In this document: in pieces, positions 21,724 through 31,761 of the stretch
Position numbering within the stretch: the stretch's first letter is position 1
How the letters are laid out: the number at the start of each line of letters is the position of its first letter
DNA from: Bimuria novae-zelandiae CBS 107.79
Lineage: Eukaryota; Ascomycota; Dothideomycetes; Pleosporales; Didymosphaeriaceae
Direction of reading: 5' to 3'
Assembly: GCA_010015655.1 (NCBI GenBank)
Contig: ML976658.1
Location: forward strand, 1,423,229 to 1,483,390
Length of the DNA stretch: 60,162 nt
Notes under the pieces: generated by a model
Databases searched by the model: none
The model's input: the letters and a program-made list of their open reading frames with translations, nothing else
What the model was told of the DNA's origin: nothing
Made by a program: the position numbers and the translations under genes

Positions 21724-23040
21724 CTGTGGTATCAGGCAAAAGTGAGGTGAGTGGCCCGCGCACAGCAGGGATGCCTGACTCGATACAAAACGGACGCCAC
21801 TAAACAGAAATACCATTAGCTCTATGTAATTTATATGATAATGCTTGTACCTCTGTCGTGTGCTATCCACCACAACATCACCATAATGTCTCCCCTATTA
21901 ACACTAACTCGTTAATACCTTACTCGCGACTAACGCCTCTAAATACGTACTTTACGTCTAGCTAGGCATACTTACCTATTTATTACTAACCTTCTTAAGG
22001 TCTTAAAAAAATAAGTTACCTGCGTAATTACTAGCGCACGCGTTACGCTAAAGAAGTATATTAATTATTTACTCTCCCTTATAAATAAATAAGTAAACTA
22101 GCTTAAAGAATTTATTAAATCCTTTTAAAAGGGGAGGTAGATAAGTTTCCTACGTTTTATAAAAAGTCCCTTTACTTACTAGGGCGTTAGTAAATACGTA
22201 ATTTAGAATACTTTATAAAGTAAGAGGTATACTTACTATGTTACTTTTACTAAGCCTCCTCTTACTAAAAAGAGTTATTAGCTACGCCTCGCGTAGGTAA
22301 AAGCTTACACTAACTAGTCTCCCTAGTAGTAGTATATAATTCTCTAGAGTAATAAAACTTAGGTAACTAGTAACTAGTATTATAAAAAGTAGGTTACTAG
22401 GCGCCCTAAAGAGGAATTAGATCCCTTTTATATTATTAAGAAACTACGTAAGAAGCGTAGCTAAATATTCTAGGGTTACTTCTTAAGTATAATAAAGGGG
22501 CCGTTAGTATTCTAAGAGAAAGAATAGAAGAGTATTAATAAGAAGAGCTATTATAAAAGAGTTATACCTCTTATTCACGGATAGCTACGCCTTAATCTAT
22601 ATTTTTAATTTATATAAGATAGCGCTCCTGGGCACGCTGCTGCTTATATAATTAAAGAGCTTTAATTAAGAGGAATTTACCTTATCTTTTAGCTAGCGTT
22701 CTCGTTAGATCTTAACCTAATTAAGGTAGTGTAGAATAAGATAAAGGACTATATTAAGTAGTATTATTTTAATCTACCTAAAGGTAAGTAGCGTATATAT
22801 AGCTAGCTACGTAATATTATACAGGAAGCGTAGGACTTAATTAAAAGTAAAATATTTAGGGAGCTTATTAAGAGCATACTAGCTAGATACTAGGCTGTAA
22901 TTAATACAAAAGGTGGTTACACTAGGTACTAAAATTTATACATAAAAGAGGACAAGCGTGCGAAATTTACATGGCTTGGCATCTTGGCGACACCCCTGTT
23001 GTGCGCGGGCCACTCACCTCACTTTTGCCTGATACCACAG
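21724..23040 (+). mobile_element. Tc1/mariner-type element, copy A (1,317 bp), RIP-mutated
   Basis: Terminal inverted repeats of nearly 50 bp start CTGTGGTATCAGGCAAAAGT, and TA flanks both ends (21722-21723, 23041-23042). The plus-strand interior encodes a degraded transposase; near 22615 the frame reads DSAPGHAAAYIIKELN, the second catalytic block of Tc1-like enzymes, followed by RIL-T-LR corresponding to PDLNPIE. Stops are mostly TAG/TAA. A second copy of identical length lies inverted at 34181-35497. Confidence 0.9.
21880..22930 (+). pseudogene. Tc1-like transposase remnant in copy A
   Basis: The frame opens near 21886 (MSPLLTLTR) and can be followed with many stops to about 22930 (LIQKVVTLGT). 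The readable DDE block is DSAPGHAAAYIIKEL at about 22617-22670. The preceding GPLVF and the following NKIKDYI-like residues fit the family order. RIP has destroyed the gene; both copies are equally dead. Confidence 0.7.
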
Positions 23041-23042
23041 TA

Positions 23043-23708
23043 GAACAGAAGTCCAAGAGCGATGATCGAAAAGCTCAGGCACTTCGGTACTCCGCACGCG
23101 CTGATTGGCTCCCCTCTCCTCAGCTCCTCCGCTCCTCTGTGCAGCTCAGCCTCCACGCGCGTCTAGCCCAGAAACGCCCAGCAGCAGCATCATCGTGTTT
23201 AGTGATAGGCGAGGTCTCATTATTCGCTGTAGGAGCGCATTCTCCAGCCATGGCATGCAATGCTGCTACAGACTCGCGTGCGCAGTCGCTCCCTTCTGCG
23301 CAGGCTCCCCTCTCTCCCTGTCGTCTCCCAAGAGGCTTGACTACCGTCAGAGCCACAGGTACGCGTTATGAGTGGCACATGGCTGGCACTGGAAACGAGG
23401 CAACCCAATCTTGACCCCTGTGCGTTGTAGCCCATCGACCGGGGGTTGGTCAGGACAGCTTCCTATACAGGCAGTATTAAAGAGCCATCCCGCCCCGTGG
23501 TCAGCTTGTTTCAGAGAACAAACCCGCTTCCAGAGTCCCTTGAAGTCTCGTATTCGATTGCGTAATGGTCATTGTTGGCTTCTTCGCTGATTTGTGAATA
23601 CGAGTTGTTCTTACACGCTTGGCAAGCCTTCTTCCTCCTTTGTCGTTTAGCTTTCAGCTCGACCTCCGAATCGCGAAAGACTTCCCTGCTGATTCAACAA
23701 ACTTCGAG
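23043..23708. other. Upstream region of the DOMON-cytochrome b561 gene
   Basis: This 666-bp region lies between transposon copy A and the next start codon. Several overlapping ORFs on both strands (up to 147 codons) lack family signals. It has ordinary GC content and no RIP. I see no clear promoter motif beyond pyrimidine-rich tracts near 23620-23650. Confidence 0.5.
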
Positions 23709-25519
23709 ATGAGGCATAGCAGGAAGAACGTTTTCGGTACAGGCCTGGTGGCCCTGGGTATGTTTCTCTATACCTTTCCTCTGGTGCAGCTGTTATGTAT
23801 TGGCATGACTGACCAATAGCAGCGTCGCACGCCACTGCGCAGGTTAACAAGATCTGTCCAGTCGCAAACGTTTGCTTCAGTCTCAACATCCCCGAGAGCA
23901 CAGCGTCGTCGGGCAGTGGAGATATCTTCTTCCAACTCTCCGCACCGAGTAATCACGAATATGTCGCCCTTGGCCAGGGCACCAGCATGTCGGGCTCGAA
24001 CATGTTCGTCGTGTACACTTCTGGCGACGGGAACATAACTCTATCACCCCGACTGGGAACCGGAGAAGTAATGCCCAGGTTCAACCCCGACGCAGAGGTC
24101 ACCTTACTAGCAGGATCTGGAGTATCGAATGGCATGATGACAGCCAATGTGAGATGTAAGTGGAACAAGGACGTCCGCATGTGCGTGGTCTGACTTTCGC
24201 ACAGGCTCAAGCTGCAACACGTGGTCGGGCGGCTCTGCAAGCTTCTCGGGAGACAACGGCAACTGGATTTTTGCATCGCGTTCGGCAGGGGGACCTAAGG
24301 ACAGCACATCGCAGGAAGAGAATATTTCACAACACGACGACCATGTACGTGAATCCCAACCAACAAGTGGACATGCCACGGGCATACACGCGAAGCCTGT
24401 CCCCATGTTATCGAGCTACACTAACTTGGTTCTAGAACACGTTCCAATGGAACTATGCCAACGCCAAAGGTGGGAACAGCGTCAATCCTCTTGTTGCTGC
24501 TGCAGGTTCAGGATCCGGGACGGCGAGCGGAGGTGGCAGTACTCGCACAAGCTGTGTTCCTCGACCGGCTGGCGCTGCTGGAACCGGAACCGCCGCTACG
24601 GGCGCTGCAAGCGGAGCAAGCAGCAGAGCGACTGCAACCAAGACAAAGGATTACGATGACGACGACCGGAGCAGTCATACCGGTCGTCCAACAAACTGGC
24701 CTTCGGACTGGACTCGTCCGACCGCGCAACCCACCGGCGAATCTGGGGAAGACTACGATCGCAGAGCTCTGTTGGAGAACATGGGCCTCGAAATCCGTCA
24801 AGAAATCAACTACTGCGACGAGAACAACTCCTCGAACAGCTTCACGCCCATTAACATCGGAAGCATTAAACCCAGTACCAAGATTTTGATCGCCCACGGC
24901 GTCCTCGCCTCCCTCGCCTTCGTCGTCTTCTTCCCCATGGGCGCCATCGCAATCCGTCTCGTATCCTTCACCGGCGTCGTGTGGTTCCACGCCGCGTTCC
25001 AGATCTTCGGGTACGCCGTGTACATTGCGGGCTTTGGGCTCGGGCTTTACTTCGCCATTGAAGACGACTATGTAAGAGATTTCCCCCTCACACCTCACGA
25101 TGCAAGCGCATAGGCTGACTTTCCCCAAGATGTCAGAGAATCATCCCATCATCGGCATCGTCGTCTTCGCGGTGCTGTTCTTCCAACCGATCTTTGGCCT
25201 GTTGCATCACAATGGATACAAGAAATACCAGACGCGCACGGTGTGGTCACACATGCATTTGTGGCTTGGGCGTCTTGCCATTACGCTTGGTATCATCAAC
25301 GGCGGGCTCGGCCTCGAGCTTGCGGGTAACAGCAGGTCTGGTGAGATCGCTTACGGGGTCATTGCGGGTGTCATTTGGCTCGCGTGGGTGGCTGCCATAG
25401 TGATTGGCGAGAGGAGGAGGAACAAGGCGGTGGTGAATGAGCCGCAAAAGTTTGCGGATTCCCCCAGGGAGGTGTCGCAGACTGCTCCTTTGAATGGGCA
25501 CTATGCGCCGTCGAAGTAG
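23709..25519 (+). CDS. DOMON (CDH-type cytochrome) plus cytochrome b561 membrane protein
   Basis: Exons 23709-23757, 23820-24155, 24205-24344, 24436-25071 and 25130-25519 join in frame to 516 residues. Residues 1-24 are a signal peptide ending ASHATAQ. A DOMON/cellobiose-dehydrogenase-like cytochrome domain follows (about 25-185; ICPVANVCFSLNIPE and CSSCNTWSGG visible). Then come a Gly/Ala/Ser/Thr linker with an acidic DYDDDD patch, and five hydrophobic helices from about residue 325. Helix histidines occur in IAHGVLAS, VWFHAAFQ, NHPIIGIV and HMHLWLGR, the haem-ligand pattern of cytochrome b561. Such proteins move electrons across the plasma membrane, often for ferric or ascorbate-linked reduction. 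The last intron uses CCCCAAG as acceptor with a CTGAC branch site. Confidence 0.88.
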
Positions 25520-26089
25520 GGCACATAGTCGGGGTCAGCGTGACGGCAGGTGAGAGAGTGAGATGGTGGGAGACTCTCAATACGTCTTTGAGAACTCGAG
25601 TGTACTTTTAAATACTTTGTCTGATACAGTTGATAGTTTCATTGCGTCTTCACACAACTGAGCTTCCGCGTCAACACTCCTGGAAGGAAATCCAATTGTG
25701 GTTATTACTGAAAACAGTTAATAATTGCTTTGAAATCTTCTAGTACACTATGTTGCTCCGCCATATGGTTCAAGGCATACTTGCCAGCATGGCGTTCGAC
25801 CAGGTGTCGTAGTTCCTGGCATCTCAAAAATGCCATGTGGTTCCACGGGTGTTGGCGGCAATTGCCCTCTAAGTCGCCATCCAGATCGGGCTAGCGTATC
25901 GCGCACGAGCCATAAACTGGCGCGTGGAGGGGCATTCATCTCCAGGACGATTTTCGGCCAGGCCGTCAACAAATACAACGCCACACGAATCTCTCACCCG
26001 CAAACCCTCCGCCCGAATCTGTCGCGACTCAGCCATCTGCATATCCTTAGCGCACCCCTCACCTCGCACTCCACGGCTATCTGGCCAAA
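25520..26089. other. Intergenic region between DOMON-b561 and EB1 genes
   Basis: About 570 bp without a convincing gene. ORFs on both strands near 25748-26102 are mutual shadows. The region supplies the 3' end of one gene and the promoter of the next, both on the plus strand. Confidence 0.5.
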
Positions 26090-27092
26090 ATGGGAGAATC
26101 AAGGTGCGACCACCGCGAGGGGCCCTAATGCCCAGCCCTCTACACGCTCTGCGGCGACGTGCTAACGTGGATCTCTCCCAGACAAGAACTTGTAGCGTGG
26201 CTGAACAACCTCCTCCAGCTCAACATTACGAAGGTAGAACAATGCGGCACTGGGTACGTCACCGGATGATTTGGGCACATTGTCTGCCTCGGCCCGCTGG
26301 ACCTTCTCAGGAACATAGACTGACATGCCAACAGCGCAGCGCTATGTCAGGTCTTCGACAGCATATTCTGTGAGTCTTAGTATCCCGAGCTGTCCCGGCT
26401 TACCGACTAATCTCGGCAGATGACGTGCCCATGGCGCGGGTCAAGTTCAACGCCAACACCGAATACGCGTATCTACAGAACTTCAAGATATTGCAGAGTA
26501 CCCTCCGCCCAGATCCAGCTAGATATTACCTGTACTGACACCATCACCAGATACGTTTGCCAAGCACCATGTCGACAAGCCCATTCCCGTCCAGCAGCTG
26601 GTCAAGTGCAAGATGCAGGACAACCTCGAATTCCTCCAGTTTGCGAAGAAGTACTGGGACCAGTACTTCCCCGGTCACGAGTACGACGCGCTCGCACGCC
26701 GCAACGGACAAGGTGGCCTCGCCTCCACCGGCCACGCACCCGCAGCCCCCCGCGCAGCGCCTGCCGCCGCCCGACGAGCCCCCGCCGCGAGCAACTCGGC
26801 CGCTCCACGAACCCGAACACCGCTAGGTGGCGGAGGCGGTGCCGTATCGGCCGCCCTCCGTGAGGAGAACAACGTGCTTAAGGAGACGGTCGCGGGCCTG
26901 GAGCGCGAGCGCGACTTCTACTTCAGCAAACTGCGCGACATCGAGCTGCTGATCCAGCAGGCCACGGAGGCGGACCCGGAGCTGGAGAAGGATGAGGGGC
27001 TGCTTAAGCAAATTCAGAACATACTGTATTCGACCGAGGAGGGCTTTGAGATCCCGCCGGAGACCGAGGCCGGCGAGGAGGAGACGTTCTAG
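26090..27092 (+). CDS. EB1 family microtubule plus-end-binding protein (Bim1/Mal3-like)
   Basis: Five exons (26090-26103, 26182-26253, 26335-26369, 26420-26497, 26551-27092) join in frame to 246 residues. The N-terminal calponin-homology domain reads MGESRQELVAWLNNLLQLN, VEQCGTGAALCQVFDSIF, DVPMARVKFNANTEYAYLQ and FKILQNTFAKHHVDKPIPV (residues 1-90). An Ala/Pro/Arg-rich linker spans about 118-165. The EB1 coiled-coil dimerisation domain follows (REENNVLKETVAGLERERDF and KLRDIELLIQQ, about 170-210). The acidic tail ends EEETF, near the EEY/F ending of animal EB1. It tracks growing microtubule ends and recruits spindle and polarity factors. The 14-base first exon is easily missed. Confidence 0.93.
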
Positions 27093-28543
27093 GCGACGGA
27101 TGCTTTGGATTGGTGCAATGCATTTGAGCGCGGGGCTAAGGCTAGGATACCATTTCCTTAATATTTGTGATGCGTTATGAAAACAGGATGCGGGGAAGAA
27201 GATGGAGTACGAGGGCGTGTGTGATATGAGCCTTGTCGTGGAATTACCCAAGCGTCGTAGGCTCTGTAGGAACAGGCTGAGTGGATGTGGATGGGTTGGC
27301 TCAAGTGCATAATTGGAGAGCATGTTCATCGTTTAGTCAAGTCAAGTCAAGTCAATTCCAATTCTCTCTTCCTTCTCTTTCACCGCCTATCCTTGTCAGA
27401 CGCAACCTTAGCACACGTCCCTGTCTATATCTGCCTCTGATTGTGCACCAAAAGCTCTACCCCCCTGGCTACGGCCACATATACCACCCTCACTGTCCCT
27501 TCATTTTCTCGAGGTCCTGTACGAGTACAAGCGTGTCAGTCAGCCCTATAATAGCACTTCCGAGAGTTGTTCATCGCAGCGCGTACACCTGTTCGGCTCC
27601 TATGTCGCGCAATTCCCAAGGTAGGTGATTGTGGCAGCGGCGACCCGGATGGAGGAACTGGAGGGGGTTGGAGGGCAGCGTAAGTGGTCGCCTGCTTAGG
27701 TAGTAGAAAGAGAGAAGGAGGATATGCTTAAGGGCGGTCATCGCGCATGCGCGCGCAGTGGAAGCGGTTGCTTCGGTGCGCTTTGGTGTTGCGGTGTGAT
27801 GTTGGTGTGCGTGTGTGCGATGACTGCCTGAGACGAGGGGCCATCGGTGCACTGGAAGTTTGGAACTCGACGAGTGTCGGTGTTGCGAAGCTATTGTCTG
27901 GTAGGGTCGATAAGGAAGGAGTAAAGGAGAGTTCAGGTGGAGGAAAAAGGCTCTGCCAGTTTGCCATCAGTGCACTAATGTCAATATTTCGAAAAGCGTT
28001 GATTTGTTGCTTTAGTGCTTAGTGGCGTATACGATAGGGAGAAGGAACATGAAGGAAGGTGTGACGAAGGGTGCGACGTGCGAGGCGGCTGCGCAGGTTT
28101 GTGTCAGTCGAATTGGTAGGGAGATGGGTTAGCCAGGGAGAAGTGGAAGCGAGACGTAGGGAGATGATCGGGGCGCACTTTGTACACGGATTAGGGTGAT
28201 TTGAAGGAGAGGGCGTGGCGTTGTTGGGGCTCAGGAGAAAGAGCGTAAGGAGAGGATCAGTGCATTCTTCTTTCTCTGGTTGTGGTGACATGGTAGGGGT
28301 CGACATGGGATTGTAGGAGGGTGATCCGGGACGATATGTGCGCGGCGGGTGCGCACAATGGGAGTGGTCACTTGTGATACCTTACTAGTGATGAGGTGCA
28401 GGTCCCCATTTTGGTCTGAAGCACACGTGCGGCTGTAAGGTTGCTAGTGCGGGAGGAACGTGGGACTGGCGACACGTGTGCTCTCGACCTGTGGAAGGAA
28501 TTGCTAGGTACGCTATCTACTCCTTCTAGAAACTATTCTAGGC
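27093..28543. other. Gene-poor region with strand-asymmetric composition
   Basis: About 1.45 kb with no gene I can defend. A short TCAAG direct repeat occurs at 27334-27355. From 27640 to 28330 the plus strand is rich in G and poor in C, so minus-strand ORFs (for example 28019-28306, starting MSTPTMSPQPEKEE) look proline/serine-rich without being conserved. It may hold long untranslated regions. Confidence 0.4.
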
Positions 28544-28735
28544 CACTATTGAGGGCAACCCTCACCAGACACTGACGCGCGGCCTGTTCGTCAATCCCAT
28601 CGTCATCGTCGCGTTTGGCGCGGCGTCCGTCACGTTGCTGACCGCAATCCTAATGACATCCACGGCGATGCCGGTCACGGGCTGCGGGAATGTATCGACG
28701 CAGGCGTACCTAGGTAGTTCTGGATCTTCCGGGTC
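28544..28735 (+). pseudogene. Isolated exon-like fragment with a membrane segment
   Basis: After a CTATTCTAG acceptor-like site the frame reads ATIEGNPHQTLTRGLFVNP, then IVIVAFGAASVTLLTAIL, one hydrophobic helix, and MPVTGCGNVSTQAYL. It ends at CCTAGGTAG, where a donor could be. I find no start exon upstream or continuation downstream. It may be a relic exon of a lost host gene, or chance. Confidence 0.25.
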
Positions 28736-28748
28736 CTGTTTCGTGTGT

Positions 28749-29078
28749 TCAATCAGTCAGTGTCCTAACCAATGAGTGCATATTGCACAAAGCAAAATTA
28801 TTAGAGGACTTGGCAGTTGCTACTTGTTAGGGGAAGAAGAAAAACGGATTTCTTGCCTTCTCGACGCAGCAGGTAAATCCATTGGGATATTTCTCGCGAG
28901 TGCACTCGGTGGCGTTTGTCACGAGGACGAGGGCATCGCCGCAGGGTCCTTTCACACCTGTTTGAAGCTGGGGACAGCAGGCGGGGTAGGCGATGTCTGA
29001 GCAAAAGGGCTCTTCTTCTTGCACCGTGGTGATGGCTGTGAGCGCGAAAATGAGGAGGGGCATGGATTGGAAGTGCAT
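28749..29078 (-). CDS. Small secreted cysteine-rich protein, hydrophobin-like
   Basis: On the minus strand ATG at 29076-29078 opens MHFQSMPLLIFALTAITTV, a signal peptide, then a Cys pattern C-CC-C-C-CC. Read without splicing it stops at 28827 after the odd tail RNPFFFFP (83 residues). A GC-AG intron (28809-28856, with CCTAAC 18 bases before its end) would instead give exons 29078-28857 and 28808-28749, 93 residues, and add an eighth cysteine. Spacings would then be C-7-CC-10-C-12-C-10-CC-10-C, close to the class II hydrophobin layout, including its CC-10-C ending. Hydrophobins coat aerial hyphae and conidia at air-water interfaces. The family call is inferred from spacing only. Confidence 0.6.
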
Positions 29079-29668
29079 TTTTGGAGTTGAGTATTGGTAC
29101 GGGGAAAATCTTGGTGGAGCCGGGGAGGTTCGGTGGCTCGAGTTATTTGACATTGCGCTCGATGGATTGATGTTGGCTTTATGCTAGAGGCTCTGCGGAA
29201 CGAGAGGATGTGCTGGGGTTGTGGAACAGTGATTCGGGTATTGCGGCTATGTCCCGGTCGTGTACCTATGATACGATATGTGATGAGAGTAGATCTTTCG
29301 ACGATAACGCTCGCGTACTGAGCTTTTCAAGAAACTCGGATAGAGGACAATAGGGCGCAGCTAGGGGAATTTATCGTTGGTGTCATTCGGGCGAAAGCTA
29401 GGAGGTCCTCATTCGAGATAGTCGCGTCTTGCAGCGTTGTCTATGTCCCCACTCCTCTTGATGATATGCGACTTCCATAGCTCTCTCTGTATTGGGTGTA
29501 TACTCAGGTGGTTGTAGAATACGAAAACAACTCAATGCGAATGTTTCCAGAAAATTTTGATAGCGATTGAGCTCGAGCGAATTTATTTCGAAAGCTACAT
29601 GTACCCAAAAGTAAAATGTTAACAGGGTCTCCGATTCCGCACACAGGTAGCACTTTGCCATTCTGAAA
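29079..29668. other. Intergenic region
   Basis: About 590 bp between two minus-strand genes, serving as promoter of the hydrophobin-like gene and 3' flank of the SAT4-like gene. I see no further gene; a 145-codon minus-strand ORF (29398-29835) is an overlapping shadow. Confidence 0.5.
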
Positions 29669-31082
29669 TCATTTCTTAAGCGAACTATGCGACTCCCCAT
29701 TGTCGATCCAGATCTTCGGTTGATTCGACATCGCACCTTCGTACCCTCTCGCAGCGCCCCTGCCATCTTGGTCGGAGTCGTCGCGGTCTTCATGTGTGAC
29801 CTGGACAGTTCTCTCAAACAAAATAGCCTTCTCACTATCGCTATCTCCGCTCGGACTCTTCACCCTTGTCGTTGTATTGCCCTTGTCTTTGCCTAAGTCG
29901 TCCAACGAAGAGAGCGGAATACCACTATCCCCGTTGTGCGTCTGCATCAACGAATCGAGCGCGCGTTTGGCGCCGCCGCTGCCGAACGTTCGCGGTGCAC
30001 CGTTTTGCGAGAAGCCGCGCGAATGTGATTTGCTGTTACAGGTAGAGGACTGTTCACCCATAAGACGTGGAATGACGTGCTTGAAGAAACAGCGCAGCGT
30101 TGAGAGATAGCAACACATGATTAGGAGGTTTGCTTCGACGTCGCTACAGTAAAAGTTTAGTCAGAAAACCCAAGAAATGTAGATACGCAATGAAGGTTGC
30201 CCGCGTACATCCACATCCCTCCTTCTCCGATAAGCCATGATTGGCCGGCTGTAGTAAGGGCGGGCATCAGAATGATAAGCCGAACGACGGATATGACAGT
30301 GGTTATGGATCCGGTAGCAAAAATGCCCATGGGTCCGATCTTCTTTCTGGTGTTTATCTGCAACTTCAACAACGTAGGTATCGGTAACGCAAGCAGCAGC
30401 ACATCAGTGACGATTCCGATGACAGCTTGAGTGATGTAGATGCTGCCTCTGTTGAGACATTCTGCTGTCGGTAAAAGCAACGGATCCCAACTTGCGGCTA
30501 TGGGCTTGCAAGCGAACAGCAAGCTGAAGAAAATAGAGATGTATGCTCCCAGGCAAACGAATAGGGTAAACCAAACAGAACCTTGGAAAACTTTAGATGG
30601 ATTGAGGCGACGATAGAAGAGCGCCAATGAGCATTTGGCTGCCGCCGTGCCGATTAAATAGAGGAGTGTCGCGATTAGAACCAGCTGGTAAGTACGTCAA
30701 CTGATGATGATACAGAATTTGCGACATGCTTACCCGTGAGAAGTACGTGTATTGCTCAATTCTGATCTCCCATGCATGCCGCCCAAAAGCTCCTTGGGAG
30801 TGTCCAAGGAACAGACATATCTGTGTGCCCAGACAGAAAACCCAGGCAACAATCACGAGAGCTACGGAAAAGCATCAGTGATCTTTGTTCTATGCATAGT
30901 GGCATAAACAGCATACCGTCTTCCAGTTGGAAACTCTTCATCAGAGCAATTTTCGTGTACAATCGCTGAATTAAGAAGAGCAAGGCCGATGTCATTTCTA
31001 CAGCGGCGATCGCGTATGTTTCGACTATGTATTGAACTTGCGGGTTATCGAAGTCCACGACATAGCCCTCTGGAGCGGGCAT
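29669..31082 (-). CDS. SAT4/rhodopsin-like fungal integral membrane protein
   Basis: Minus-strand exons 31082-30917, 30861-30734, 30684-30209 and 30143-29669 join in frame to 414 residues. Seven hydrophobic segments are visible, including ALVIVAWVFCLGTQICLFL, LVLIATLLYLIGTAAAKCSL, VWFTLFVCLGAYISIFFSL and VIGIVTDVLLLALPIPTLL. The family signature KCSLALFYRRL follows helix 3 and GMWIDVEANLLIMC precedes helix 7. A roughly 130-residue polar cytoplasmic tail rich in Ser, Asp and Gly follows. The last donor is GTACGC at 30208, chosen because it restores the conserved Trp-x-x-(V/I)-Glu spacing; a donor at 30186 breaks the frame. Members include PTH11-like candidate receptors; the ligand is unknown. 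Confidence 0.85.
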
Positions 31083-31761
31083 AATCGCGGTGGTTCCATT
31101 AGTACTAGGAATCGTGAAAGAATGATATTACGAAGAGTCACTACTAAGCGTGGTTATAGACAATCATCAAAGTCTCAAAGAGCTAGCACCTTCACTGAAT
31201 TATAACCAGTTGCAATCAGAGCGAAAAGGTGACGACCTAATTTCCACAAACTTACGCAGATCTGCCCTCTGCTGTGACGAGTGTTCCTTTGAATGCATGC
31301 GTATCATTGCCTGGTCTCAACTTCGCGTTGTCGTTTCGACCTTCCAGGTTCGAGAGCTGATGCGTTCCGCTTTGCCGGGAGATTGCATAGAACTTCTGGA
31401 CGATGTGACGGCGACTGGGACTAATTGCGGAAAGGAACATTGAACACCACAAATCCTGTTGACTGTGCCTCAGGAGTTCCTGTGCGCACATGTAGACAGT
31501 AGAAGCCGGGAGCGAGGCTCCGCGGCTTTGCCCGCCGATGCCGAACTGATCAAGGATCGCGCTTCAGGCCTTTAGTTGCTTCGCGCATGCCCAGGCGTCC
31601 AGGCTGGCGTATCATCCAAGGACCGAGTTTAATCTCCTTCGGAAGTTCTTTCTCTTATCAATAGGGACTCTTTGTTGTGTAGAGTTTTCAGTTGCCATCG
31701 ACTCCAACAGTGGGAGTTCGCCATTTAAGCGTGAAGAAGAACAGGCTAGCCTACCTAGGTA
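31083..31761. other. Intergenic region upstream of the SAT4-like gene
   Basis: Nearly 680 bp with no convincing gene. From about 31500 the sequence is GC-richer and runs into the left inverted repeat of the Fot element. Confidence 0.5.

Noticed and set aside
24107..25128. Several long minus-strand ORFs over the DOMON-b561 gene
   Set aside because: They are antisense shadows of a well-supported, motif-bearing spliced gene.
28019..28306. Minus-strand 95-codon ORF starting MSTPTMSPQPEKEE
   Set aside because: It sits in a strand-asymmetric, low-complexity stretch and shows no conserved pattern, splice context or neighbouring exon.
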